A DNA stretch of 64,000 nt from Pseudomonas sp. B20(2017) (GTDB lineage: Bacteria; Pseudomonadota; Gammaproteobacteria; Pseudomonadales; Pseudomonadaceae). The notes under the pieces were generated by a model that had not been told where the DNA came from, made no database searches, and was given only the letters and a program-made list of their open reading frames with translations. Below are positions 26,856 to 34,538 of this stretch, piece by piece. Location of the stretch: the NCBI RefSeq assembly GCF_002113125.1, contig NZ_NEJP01000008.1, forward strand, positions 124,001 to 188,000, written 5' to 3'. The number at the start of each line of letters is the position of its first letter. Positions within the stretch are counted from its first letter, which is position 1. The position numbers were made by a program, and so were the translations under genes.

Positions 26856-28118
26856 ATGCTCGCCCCCGTACAACTGACTTCCGCCACTCGCCAGAACCTC
26901 TGGCGGCTGACTTTCATCCGCACCCTGGTGCTCGCCGCGCAGGCCGGTTCCGTGGGCCTGGCCTACTGGCTGGATCTGTTGCCGTTGCCGTGGGTGCAAC
27001 TGGTGATGACCCTCGGCTGTTCGATTCTGCTGTGTGTGTTCACCGCCGTGCGTCTGCGCACTTCGTGGCCGGTCACCGAGCTTGAATACGCGCTGCAACT
27101 GGCCTGCGATCTGGTTATCCACAGTGCCTTGCTGTATTTCTCCGGTGGTTCGACCAACCCGTTCGTTTCGTATTATCTGGTGCCGCTGACCATCGCTGCG
27201 GTGACGCTGCCCTGGCGTTATTCGGTGGTGCTATCGGGCATTGCGCTGGCCTTGTACACGCTGATGCTGATGCATTTCTATCCGCTGGAAACTCTGCCGG
27301 TGGCCCGGGAGAACCTGCAGATCTACGGCATGTGGCTGAGTTTTGCCCTTGCGGCGGCGGTGATTACCTTCTTCGCCGCGCGGATGGCTGAAGAGCTGCG
27401 CCGGCAGGAAGAGTTGCGCGCGATCCGCCGGGAGGAAGGCCTGCGCGATCAGCAATTGTTGGCCGTCGCGACTCAGGCCGCCGGTGCCGCCCATGAACTG
27501 GGCACACCGCTGGCGACCATGAGCGTGTTGCTCAACGAAATGCAGCAGGATCATCACGATCCGTTGCTTCAGGAAGACCTGAAGGTGCTGAAGGATCAGG
27601 TGAAACTCTGCAAGGAGACCCTGCAACAACTGGTGCGCGCCGCCGAAGCCAATCGCCGGATGGCCGTGGAGATGCAGGACGTCACCGAGTGGCTCGACGA
27701 AGCGCTCAATCGCTGGCACCTGATGCGCCCGGAAGCCAGTTATCGCTTCCAGCGTCTGGGCCAGGGCCCGCTGCCGCGGGTGGCGCCGCCGCCGGATCTA
27801 ACCCAGGCCTTGTTGAATCTGTTGAACAACGCCGCCGACGCCTGCCCGGAAAACCTTCAGGTGACCCTGGACTGGACCGCCGAAGACCTGACCATCAGCA
27901 TTCGCGATCATGGCGCCGGTGTGCCGCTGGCCATCGCCGAGCAGATCGGCAAACCGTTTTTTACCACCAAGGGCAAAGGTTTCGGCCTGGGCCTGTTTTT
28001 GAGCAAGGCCAGCGTGACACGCGCCGGCGGCTCAGTGAAACTCTATAGTCATGAGGAAGGCGGCACGCTCACCGAGCTGCGCCTGCCCCACGGCGCCCGA
28101 GGAGAGCAACATGAGTGA
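26856..28118 (+). CDS. roxS: redox-responsive sensor histidine kinase RoxS (RegB/PrrB family)
   Basis: 420-residue inner-membrane kinase. Six hydrophobic helices fill residues 15-180. Within them SGGSTNPF is the RegB quinone-binding signature GGxxNPF. The H-box is AAHELGTPLATMSVLLNEM with the phosphorylated His, the N-box LLNLLNNAADACP, and the G-boxes DHGAGVP and GKGFGLGLFLSK. RegB/RoxS kinases sense the quinone pool and control respiratory genes. The ATG at 26856 has GGAGAG upstream; the longer ORF reads through REP sequence. The 3' end overlaps roxR by 8 bases. Confidence 0.93.
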   Translation: MLAPVQLTSATRQNLWRLTFIRTLVLAAQAGSVGLAYWLDLLPLPWVQLVMTLGCSILLCVFTAVRLRTSWPVTELEYALQLACDLVIHSALLYFSGGSTNPFVSYYLVPLTIAAVTLPWRYSVVLSGIALALYTLMLMHFYPLETLPVARENLQIYGMWLSFALAAAVITFFAARMAEELRRQEELRAIRREEGLRDQQLLAVATQAAGAAHELGTPLATMSVLLNEMQQDHHDPLLQEDLKVLKDQVKLCKETLQQLVRAAEANRRMAVEMQDVTEWLDEALNRWHLMRPEASYRFQRLGQGPLPRVAPPPDLTQALLNLLNNAADACPENLQVTLDWTAEDLTISIRDHGAGVPLAIAEQIGKPFFTTKGKGFGLGLFLSKASVTRAGGSVKLYSHEEGGTLTELRLPHGARGEQHE

Positions 28119-28671
28119 CGAAATCCAAGTCGAAGGCGAAGAACTGCCGCATTTGCTGCTGGTCGATGACGACGCGACCTTCACCCGGGTGATGGCCCGC
28201 GCCATGGCCCGCCGTGGTTTCCGCGTCAGCACCGCCGGTTCTGCCGAGGAGGGCCTGACCATCGCCCAGGCCGATCTGCCGGACTACGCCGCGCTGGACC
28301 TGAAAATGGACGGCGACTCCGGTCTGGTCTTGCTGCCGAAACTGTTGGAGCTGGACCCGGAAATGCGCGTGGTGATCCTCACCGGTTATTCGAGCATTGC
28401 CACCGCGGTCGAAGCGATCAAGCGCGGCGCCTGCAATTACCTGTGCAAACCGGCCGACGCCGACGACGTGCTGGCAGCGCTGCTGTCCGAACACGCCGAC
28501 CTCGACAGCCTGGTGCCGGAAAACCCGATGTCGGTGGATCGCCTGCAGTGGGAACACATCCAGCGCGTGCTGACCGAGCACGAAGGCAACATCTCTGCCA
28601 CTGCCCGCGCCCTGGGCATGCACCGCCGCACCCTGCAGCGCAAACTGCAGAAGCGCCCGGTTCGTCGCTGA
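28111..28671 (+). CDS. roxR: response regulator RoxR (RegA/PrrA family)
   Basis: 186 residues. A receiver domain (about 13-130) has the acidic pocket VDDD, phospho-acceptor D63 in ALDLKMDGDSG, the conserved Thr in ILTGYSS and the Lys in LCKPAD. A Fis-type helix-turn-helix closes the protein: EGNISATARALGMHRRTLQR, nearly invariant in RegA proteins. It is translated from an ATG overlapping the roxS stop (ATGAGTGA). It pairs with RoxS to control terminal oxidases and redox genes. Confidence 0.94.
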   Translation: MSDEIQVEGEELPHLLLVDDDATFTRVMARAMARRGFRVSTAGSAEEGLTIAQADLPDYAALDLKMDGDSGLVLLPKLLELDPEMRVVILTGYSSIATAVEAIKRGACNYLCKPADADDVLAALLSEHADLDSLVPENPMSVDRLQWEHIQRVLTEHEGNISATARALGMHRRTLQRKLQKRPVRR

Positions 28672-28767
28672 ACCTGCGCTGAACGACCATCGCCAGCCCT
28701 CGCGATAAAGCGCACCGATCATCTATGATCGGTGCGTGTCTGTTCTTTTCTTTATCGAGCCTTTTCC

Positions 28768-30495
28768 ATGAATCAGAACGCTGAATATTCCGCGGTCAAC
28801 GATACTGTGCGCGGGCAGTTTTTTCGCAAGGTGTGGGCCATGACCACGCCTTACTGGCGCAGCGAAGAGAAGGGCAAGGCCTGGACGTTGCTGATCGCCG
28901 TGATTGCGCTGACGTTGTTCAGCGTGGCGATCTCGGTGTGGATCAACAGTTGGTACAAGGATTTCTATAACGCTCTGCAAAAGAAAGACGAAGCGGCGTT
29001 CTGGCAGTTGATCCTGTATTTCTGCGGCATTGCGGCGGTGGCGATCCTCGGCGCGGTGTATCGCCTGTACCTGACGCAGATGCTGACCATCCGTTGGCGG
29101 GCATGGCTCACCGAGAACCATTTCAAGCGCTGGCTCGGGCATAAAAACTATTACCAGCTGGAGCAGGGCGGCTACACCGACAACCCTGACCAGCGGATTT
29201 CCGAAGATCTCAACACCTTCACCAGCAACACCTTGAGTCTCGCGTTGGGCCTGATCCGCACGGTGGTCAGCCTGGTGTCGTTCTCGATCATTCTGTGGGG
29301 CGTGTCCGGCAGCATCGAAGTGTTCGGCATCGAGATTCCGGGCTACATGTTCTGGTGTGCGCTGCTGTATGCAGCGGTTGGCAGCTGGCTGACACACCTG
29401 ATCGGTCGGCGCCTGATCGGCCTGAACAACCAACAACAACGCTTCGAAGCGGACCTGCGTTTTTCCATGGTGCGGGTACGTGAGAATGCGGAGAGCATTG
29501 CGCTGTACAACGGCGAGCCGAACGAGAATCGTCGTCTGAGCAACCGCTTCGGTCTGGTCTGGCACAACTTCTGGGACATCATGCGGGTGTCCAAGCGCCT
29601 GACGTTCTTTACCTCGGGTTACGGCCAGATCGCAATCATCTTCCCGTTCATCGTCGCGGCCCCGCGTTACCTGACCGGCAAGATCGAGCTGGGTGAGCTG
29701 ATGCAGATCAACTCGGCATTCGGCAACGTGCAGGAGAACTTCAGCTGGTTCATCAACGCTTACGCGGATCTCGCCGCGTGGCGCGCCACGTGTGATCGTC
29801 TGCTGAGTTTCCGCCAGGCCATGACCGACAACGAAGAACGTGCGCCGGCCATTGACGTGCAGAATCAGGGCGATGAGCTGAAGGTTCATAACCTCGGCCT
29901 CGATCTTGCCGATGGTCGTCATCTGCTGACCAGTGCCGACATGACCGTGGAGCAGGGCGACCGGGTTATGCTCAGTGGTCGTTCCGGCAGCGGTAAATCC
30001 ACGCTGCTGCGGGCGATGGGCCATTTGTGGCCGGCCGGGCACGGCAGCATCCGCCTGCCGGCTTCGCGTTATCTGTTCCTGCCACAAAAACCGTATCTGC
30101 CGATCGGCACCCTGCGCGACGCCTTGAGTTATCCACAACCGGGCGACACCTACGCGCCTGAGCGTTATGCACAAGTGCTGGAGACTTGCCGCTTGCCGCA
30201 TCTGGTGGCTCGACTGGACGAGGCCAATCACTGGCAGCGCATGCTCTCGCCGGGTGAACAGCAACGTCTGGCCTTCGCCCGCGCGCTGCTCTATGCACCG
30301 CAATGGCTGTACATGGACGAAGCGACGTCGGCGATGGATGAAGAAGACGAGGCCACGCTGTATCAGGCGCTGATCGATCAGTTGCCGGGGCTGAGCATTG
30401 TCAGCGTTGGTCACCGCAGCAGCCTCAAGCGCTTTCATCCGCGGCATGTGCGAATCGACGGCGGGCATCTTGTCGAGCAGACCGTGACGGCCTGA
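28768..30495 (+). CDS. ABC transporter with fused permease and ATPase, SbmA/BacA-YddA type
   Basis: 575 residues. The N-terminal membrane domain (about 40-360) belongs to the SbmA_BacA/ABC_membrane_2 group: KVWAMTTPYWRSEEKGKAW, WINSWYKDFYNALQKKDEAA, and GGYTDNPDQRISEDLNTFT. The C-terminal ATPase domain has Walker A GRSGSGKST, signature LSPGEQQRLAFARALL, Walker B WLYMDEATSAMDEED and H-loop VGHRSS. Relatives include YddA and the vitamin B12 or antimicrobial-peptide importers BacA/Rv1819c. Substrate unknown. Start MNQNAEY used; an upstream in-frame codon at 28732 lacks support. Single gene, followed by a long perfect palindrome. Confidence 0.82.
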   Translation: MNQNAEYSAVNDTVRGQFFRKVWAMTTPYWRSEEKGKAWTLLIAVIALTLFSVAISVWINSWYKDFYNALQKKDEAAFWQLILYFCGIAAVAILGAVYRLYLTQMLTIRWRAWLTENHFKRWLGHKNYYQLEQGGYTDNPDQRISEDLNTFTSNTLSLALGLIRTVVSLVSFSIILWGVSGSIEVFGIEIPGYMFWCALLYAAVGSWLTHLIGRRLIGLNNQQQRFEADLRFSMVRVRENAESIALYNGEPNENRRLSNRFGLVWHNFWDIMRVSKRLTFFTSGYGQIAIIFPFIVAAPRYLTGKIELGELMQINSAFGNVQENFSWFINAYADLAAWRATCDRLLSFRQAMTDNEERAPAIDVQNQGDELKVHNLGLDLADGRHLLTSADMTVEQGDRVMLSGRSGSGKSTLLRAMGHLWPAGHGSIRLPASRYLFLPQKPYLPIGTLRDALSYPQPGDTYAPERYAQVLETCRLPHLVARLDEANHWQRMLSPGEQQRLAFARALLYAPQWLYMDEATSAMDEEDEATLYQALIDQLPGLSIVSVGHRSSLKRFHPRHVRIDGGHLVEQTVTA

Positions 30496-30499
30496 TGTG

Positions 30500-30539
30500 C
30501 ACCGTCCTCTGTGGGAGCTTGCTCCCACAGAGGACGGTG
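30500..30539. repeat. 40-bp perfect palindrome with REP core
   Basis: A 19-bp arm repeats inverted around a 2-base centre (TT); the core GTGGGAGC-TT-GCTCCCAC is REP-like. No T run follows on either strand, so it is a poor terminator but could block exonucleases or act as a single collapsed REPIN. Confidence 0.85.
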
Positions 30540-30565
30540 ATCGTACAACCCGCTTGCGCTATCAT
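30540..30565 (+). promoter_or_regulatory. putative promoter and operator half-site of the GntR-family gene
   Basis: -10-like TATCAT at 30560-30565. Just upstream, ATCGTACAAC (30540-30549) is the reverse complement of the GTTGTACGAT found in the kdgD operator, suggesting autoregulation. Confidence 0.4.
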
Positions 30566-30601
30566 GCTTCCCAAGCCGATTTTTCGAGACAAACCCACAC
30601 C

Positions 30602-31348
30602 ATGGAAAACCCGATCGACACCCCGCGTCTCCCTCGCAAGCGCCGTAGCCTGGCACAGGAACTGGTGACTGTGCTGACCGAGCAAATTCGCGACGGCCTG
30701 CTCAAGCGCGGTGACAAGTTGCCCACCGAGTCGGCGATCATGGAAGCCCATGGCGTCAGCCGCACGGTCGTGCGCGAGGCGATTTCCCGGTTGCAGGCGG
30801 CAGGGCAGGTGGAAACCCGTCACGGCATCGGCACTTTCGTCCTCGACACGCCGAGCCCGAGCGGTTTTCGTATCGACCCGGCCACTGTGGTGACACTGCG
30901 TGATGTATTGGCGGTTCTCGAGCTGCGGATCAGTCTGGAAGTCGAGTCCGCCGGTCTCTCGGCGCAACGCCGCACTCCGGAGCAACTGGCCGCCATGCGT
31001 GCTGCCCTCGATGCACTGAATGAAAGTGTCGCCCATGCCAGCGATGCAGTGGCCTCGGACTTCCAGTTCCACCTGCAAATCGCGCTGTCCACCGGCAACC
31101 GCTACTTCACCGACATCATGACTCATCTGGGCACCAGCATCATTCCGCGCACGCGGCTGAATTCGGCACGCCTGGCCCATGATGATCAACAGCACTACAT
31201 GAATCGACTGAGCCGCGAGCACGAGGAAATCTACGACGCCATCGCCCGCCAGGATTCCGATGCCGCCCGCGCGGCCATGCGCCTGCACCTGACCAACAGC
31301 CGTGAACGGCTGCGTCAGGCCCATGAAGAGGCGCAGGCGCAGGGTTGA
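30602..31348 (+). CDS. GntR/FadR-family transcriptional regulator of hexarate catabolism
   Basis: 248 residues. The N-terminal winged helix (about 18-85) has LPTESAIMEAHGVSRTVVRE, the GntR recognition segment. The C-terminal FCD ligand domain (about 100-235) has DFQFHLQIALSTGNRYF, with the Asp/His metal-ligand pattern of FCD proteins. Its neighbourhood (kdgD, dehydrogenase, permease, garD) suggests control of glucarate/galactarate use; a pseudomonad GntR protein called GguR is known for that job, but orthology is inferred. It is cut off from its targets by the SOS cassette, whose last gene ends 4 bases from its own stop. Confidence 0.8.
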   Translation: MENPIDTPRLPRKRRSLAQELVTVLTEQIRDGLLKRGDKLPTESAIMEAHGVSRTVVREAISRLQAAGQVETRHGIGTFVLDTPSPSGFRIDPATVVTLRDVLAVLELRISLEVESAGLSAQRRTPEQLAAMRAALDALNESVAHASDAVASDFQFHLQIALSTGNRYFTDIMTHLGTSIIPRTRLNSARLAHDDQQHYMNRLSREHEEIYDAIARQDSDAARAAMRLHLTNSRERLRQAHEEAQAQG

Positions 31349-31352
31349 GAAA

Positions 31353-31727
31353 TCAGGCTTCGATGTAGAGTTTCAGTGGTTCCGAACAGGGTTCCATACT
31401 GGACTCGTCTGCGAACTTGTAGCGCAGCTCAACAGTGCTGTTCAGGTACTTTTCCAGCTCGAATCTGGGGATGCTCAGTTCTATCCCGGTCAGGCCGACC
31501 ATGTCATCCAGCGCGTCATCCCAGACGCCGGTCGGTTCCGACAGGCCCTGCCATTCAGGCTCTTCTGGATCATCACCGAGGATCGGATACACATCCCAGT
31601 TCGGCGGTGTGTCCTGCCCATCGGGCACCTGAACGATCAAGTCGTCATCCAGCGTCGACAGCCGCAGGATAATCGAGTCGCTGGCGTGGTCGGGAAATTG
31701 TGGAAGGTGTGCAGCGGCAAACGTCAT
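31353..31727 (-). CDS. small acidic protein, Ig-like fold suspected; third gene of SOS cassette
   Basis: 124 residues, no signal peptide, many Asp/Glu/Pro. The C-terminus YLNSTVELRYKFADESSMEP then CSEPLKLYIEA resembles the closing strands of Ig-like repeats in large pseudomonad adhesin-like proteins. No enzyme motif. AAGGAG lies 8 bases before ATG. Preceded by a hairpin CTGCCGCGA-AGGA-TCGCGGCAG. It probably belongs to the LexA-controlled transcript that begins at the 432-residue gene. The gene converges on the GntR-family regulator with a 4-base gap and no terminator between. Function unknown; it could be an accessory, binding or immunity-type partner of the enzyme-like protein. Confidence 0.65.
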   Translation of the reverse strand: MTFAAAHLPQFPDHASDSIILRLSTLDDDLIVQVPDGQDTPPNWDVYPILGDDPEEPEWQGLSEPTGVWDDALDDMVGLTGIELSIPRFELEKYLNSTVELRYKFADESSMEPCSEPLKLYIEA

Positions 31728-31748
31728 GCTTCGTTCTCCTTGAAAGAT

Positions 31749-31770
31749 CTGCCGCGATCCTTCGCGGCAG
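31749..31770 (-). other. intercistronic hairpin in the SOS cassette
   Basis: CTGCCGCGA-loop-TCGCGGCAG between genes 2 and 3. Only ATCTTTC follows on the minus strand, so it is at most a weak attenuator. Confidence 0.5.
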
Positions 31771-31829
31771 TCGTCGCACTTTACCCGGCGAATCGGTGAG
31801 GCGCGCCGGGGCAATCTTGTCCGGGCATT

Positions 31830-32021
31830 TCAGCTTCGGGGCAGAATTGAACGATCCACCCTGACCGCCAGTTTGCCCGGGCCGGGCCTGACGTCGAACG
31901 TCGCCTGGCCCAGAGAATCCACCGACGCCCGGGCGATAGCCACGCCGTCGCGCAGCAATTGCAGCGGCGCACCTTTCAATGATTGGCCCGAGGCCAGTTC
32001 CAGTTTCAATTTAATCGTCAT
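31830..32021 (-). CDS. 63-residue beta-rich protein; second gene of SOS cassette
   Basis: MTIKLKLELASGQSLKGAPL begins a sequence of alternating strands with the pattern G-x-P-L-x-L-x-R-D-G-x-x-x-A and GQATFDVRPGPGKLAVRVD. This looks like a single carboxypeptidase-regulatory/transthyretin-type beta-sandwich module. No signal peptide. It starts 11 bases after the stop of the 432-residue gene, with GGAG between, so the two are co-translated. Start at 32021 rather than an upstream in-frame codon at 32093, which would overlap the previous gene. Function unknown. Confidence 0.6.
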   Translation of the reverse strand: MTIKLKLELASGQSLKGAPLQLLRDGVAIARASVDSLGQATFDVRPGPGKLAVRVDRSILPRS

Positions 32022-32032
32022 CGAATCGCTCC

Positions 32033-33331
32033 TTAATTCGTGTTGCCGCTTGGGTGATAGTCCTTTAGCAGCAGGTAAGTGCTCCAGCCCCACCAGTCGT
32101 CGACGGTGGCGGTGTCGTTGAGGTTGTTGACGTCCTTGCGCCGCAGCACTTTGTTGCCCTGAAGGCGGAACAGTGGCGAGAAGTTGTTGGCCGGATTCAT
32201 CACGAAAGCCAGATCCGGTAACCGTTGCAGCGCGTTGAAAGTGGTCGGCACATTGCCGCTGGAATACGCGGTATACACCTCGTCCGCCGAATCCTGTACG
32301 GCCTGATTCACCTGATTGCGGTTGTCGGCGTCCGCGGCATCGAAGAAGCGCTTGTCACCGAATGCCCGCCATTGCTCACCATGTCCGTTACGTACCTTGA
32401 GACCGAACTTGCTGTCTTCGTCGTGCATAAAGCGAGTGATCAGCGAACCCAGGTCGCTCGGCGTGACTGCTGCGGCCATGGCCTTGCGCGGCACCCGCAA
32501 ATGCCCGGAGGAGAACAGGTCGGTGAGGTAGTGGTCGGCGAATGCGTTCATCGCGTAGGCCCGTTCCAGTTGCAGTTCGTCTTGACTGGCGTGGGCGGCA
32601 GCGGCGGTTTGCAGGGCGGCGGTGTGCCCGGCGATGTAGGCCTGTCGGGCCCATTCGCCGAAGTGGTCGGCGTTGTTCGCTGCCAGTTTCAGGTAGCGAC
32701 CGAGGGGGAACAGAGCCGAGACGAAACTGCCGCCGCCGGTGATTTTGTTCCACTCTTCCGACAACGTATCTCCTAAAGCGTCATAAGCCTCATGGGGTTG
32801 CTTGCCGTCCTTGATCGCCTGTTTAACGGCGTCGATCTCCTTTTGCATGATCGCGAGAATCTGTGTCGCTTCGGCCTTCGAGGCCGGCAGTACGGCGAGG
32901 GTGTCGAATGCTGCGGTGAAGCGTTGCAAGCGATCAGCCGGGGTCGCGCCTTCATTGATCGGCCGGTCGACGATTCCGTAGAAATCACCGCCCAGCGCCA
33001 GCACCTGGCCGTACGTCAGCACCAACCCGTTCGGCAGATGCAGCGGCACATTTTGCGCAAGTACCGGCTCGGCATTTTCAACGAAGCGCAGCAGGGTGTT
33101 ATCGCCGATAGCCGTGTGTTCCGCGCCCTCGAAGCGTAATTGCGGTTTGCCTTTCAAGGCTTGAGCGGGCAGGGCGGTCGCAGGTTCGACATCGCTGTGC
33201 GAGTCGGCGATATGCAGCAACAGATGCGGATTTTCGGTACTGAAAGCGATGCCGTCGGAGGTGAAAAGATCATCGAACCGGGCGATGACCGGTGTGGTTT
33301 TTTCCAGGCATTTTGTTTGTAGACCGGACAT
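32033..33331 (-). CDS. zinc phospholipase C / S1-P1 nuclease-like protein, LexA-controlled
   Basis: 432 residues without signal peptide or membrane helix. The helical central region carries NAFADHYLTDLFSSGHLRVP (262-281). Its H267-x3-D271-x5-H277 spacing is that of zinc ligands in zinc phospholipase C and S1/P1 nuclease (HFxxDxxxPxH type); further candidate ligands are DH at 222-223 and H236. The N-terminal part (1-130) is beta-rich with LPNGLVLTYGQVLALGGDFY. Gene 1 of a three-gene cassette; AAGGAG 6 bases before ATG. A perfect LexA box lies 41 bases upstream of the start, so DNA damage should induce it. Substrate (lipid, nucleic acid or neither) is unproven. Confidence 0.6.
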   Translation of the reverse strand: MSGLQTKCLEKTTPVIARFDDLFTSDGIAFSTENPHLLLHIADSHSDVEPATALPAQALKGKPQLRFEGAEHTAIGDNTLLRFVENAEPVLAQNVPLHLPNGLVLTYGQVLALGGDFYGIVDRPINEGATPADRLQRFTAAFDTLAVLPASKAEATQILAIMQKEIDAVKQAIKDGKQPHEAYDALGDTLSEEWNKITGGGSFVSALFPLGRYLKLAANNADHFGEWARQAYIAGHTAALQTAAAAHASQDELQLERAYAMNAFADHYLTDLFSSGHLRVPRKAMAAAVTPSDLGSLITRFMHDEDSKFGLKVRNGHGEQWRAFGDKRFFDAADADNRNQVNQAVQDSADEVYTAYSSGNVPTTFNALQRLPDLAFVMNPANNFSPLFRLQGNKVLRRKDVNNLNDTATVDDWWGWSTYLLLKDYHPSGNTN

Positions 33332-33365
33332 TTCTTTCTCCTTGATATGTCATCGGTGAGTTTTT

Positions 33366-33423
33366 ATTTAACTGTATATATATACAGTTAAATCCACTCT
33401 AGACGAGAAATTTCCTACGTCAA
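33366..33423 (-). promoter_or_regulatory. SOS promoter of the three-gene cassette: LexA box and -35/-10
   Basis: CTGTATATATATACAG (33372-33387) is a perfect LexA box, centred in a 28-bp perfect palindrome (33366-33393). Minus-strand TTGACG (33423-33418), 16-base spacer and TAGAGT (33401-33396) give a promoter whose start site would fall at the LexA box. Confidence 0.85.
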
Positions 33424-33469
33424 AAAGAAATCCTGTCTGACAAAAATGCCTGCCAGCGATGAAATGCAG

Positions 33470-33509
33470 TTGACGGTTATTTTTTAAGTTGTACGATGAC
33501 CTACAACTT
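33470..33509 (+). promoter_or_regulatory. kdgD promoter with GntR-type operator
   Basis: TTGACG (33470-33475), 16-base spacer, TACGAT (33492-33497). Overlapping the -10 is the perfect inverted repeat AAGTTGTA-N8-TACAACTT (33486-33509), the expected form for a FadR-type repressor site. Confidence 0.65.
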
Positions 33510-33565
33510 CAGCGAAGGCTGAACGGTCCACTCACAAAAAACGTTGCTACCAGGGTGTTCGAATA

Positions 33566-34477
33566 ATGAATCCACAAGAACTGAAGTCCATCCTCTCCGC
33601 CGGCCTGCTGTCGTTCCCGGTGACCGATTTCAATGCTCAGGGCGATTTCAACCGCGCTGGCTACATCAAACGCCTGGAATGGCTGGCCCCGTACGGTGCT
33701 TCAGCCCTGTTCGCCGCCGGTGGCACCGGTGAATTCTTCTCTCTGGCTGCCAGCGAATATTCGGAAATCATCAAAACTGCCGTCGACACCTGCGCCAGCA
33801 GCGTGCCGATCCTCGCCGGTGTCGGTGGTTCGACCCGCCAGGCCATCGAATACGCTCAGGAAGCCGAGCGTCTGGGCGCCAAAGGTCTGTTGCTGCTGCC
33901 GCACTACCTGACCGAAGCCAGCCAGGACGGCGTTGCCGCCCACGTTGAAGCCGTGTGCAAATCGGTCAACATCGGCGTGGTGGTCTACAACCGTAACGTC
34001 TGCCGCCTGACCGCGCCGCTGCTGGAACGTCTGGCCGAGCGCTGCCCGAACCTGATCGGTTACAAGGACGGTCTGGGTGATATCGAACTGATGGTGTCGA
34101 TCCGTCGTCGCCTCGGTGATCGCTTCAGCTACCTCGGTGGTCTGCCGACCGCCGAAGTCTACGCCGCGGCCTACAAGGCCCTGGGCGTGCCGGTCTACTC
34201 GTCGGCGGTGTTCAACTTCATCCCGAAAACCGCGATGGATTTCTACCACGCGATTGCCCGCGAAGATCACGCCACCGTCGGCAAGATCATCGACGACTTC
34301 TTCCTGCCGTACCTGGACATCCGCAACCGCAAGGCCGGTTACGCCGTGAGCATCGTCAAGGCGGGCGCGAAGATCGCCGGCTATGACGCAGGTCCGGTGC
34401 GGGCGCCGCTGACCGACCTGACCCGCGAAGAGTACGAAATGCTCGCCGCGCTGATCGACAAGCAAGGTGCGCAGTAA
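33566..34477 (+). CDS. kdgD: 5-dehydro-4-deoxyglucarate dehydratase
   Basis: Converts 5-dehydro-4-deoxy-D-glucarate to 2,5-dioxopentanoate with loss of CO2 and water. 303 residues, a (beta/alpha)8 member of the DHDPS/NAL superfamily. Signature [16 protein letters not shown] near residue 50, catalytic Tyr in VVVYNRNVC and Schiff-base Lys in [12 protein letters not shown]. Cytosolic. Starts the plus-strand part of the hexarate locus behind a probable GntR operator. A terminator-like hairpin separates it from the next gene, so downstream expression may be reduced or need readthrough. Confidence 0.95.
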   Translation: MNPQELKSILSAGLLSFPVTDFNAQGDFNRAGYIKRLEWLAPYGASALFAAGGTGEFFSLAASEYSEIIKTAVDTCASSVPILAGVGGSTRQAIEYAQEAERLGAKGLLLLPHYLTEASQDGVAAHVEAVCKSVNIGVVVYNRNVCRLTAPLLERLAERCPNLIGYKDGLGDIELMVSIRRRLGDRFSYLGGLPTAEVYAAAYKALGVPVYSSAVFNFIPKTAMDFYHAIAREDHATVGKIIDDFFLPYLDIRNRKAGYAVSIVKAGAKIAGYDAGPVRAPLTDLTREEYEMLAALIDKQGAQ

Positions 34478-34492
34478 CACAACTCTATAAAC

Positions 34493-34520
34493 AAGGCCGC
34501 TGAGCAATCAGCGGCCTTTT
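34493..34520 (+). terminator. terminator-like hairpin between kdgD and the dehydrogenase gene
   Basis: AAGGCCGCTGA-GCAA-TCAGCGGCCTTTT: an 11-bp perfect stem with a short T run, inside a presumed operon. Confidence 0.7.
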
Positions 34521-34538
34521 GCGTCAGGAGAATGATTC

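Noticed and set aside
28723..30528. 601-codon minus-strand ORF opposite the SbmA-like ABC gene
   Set aside because: Shadow reading of a high-GC gene; the plus strand carries full Walker, signature and membrane motifs.
30500..30539. Intrinsic terminator of the ABC gene
   Set aside because: No T run on either side; better described as a REP-type palindrome.
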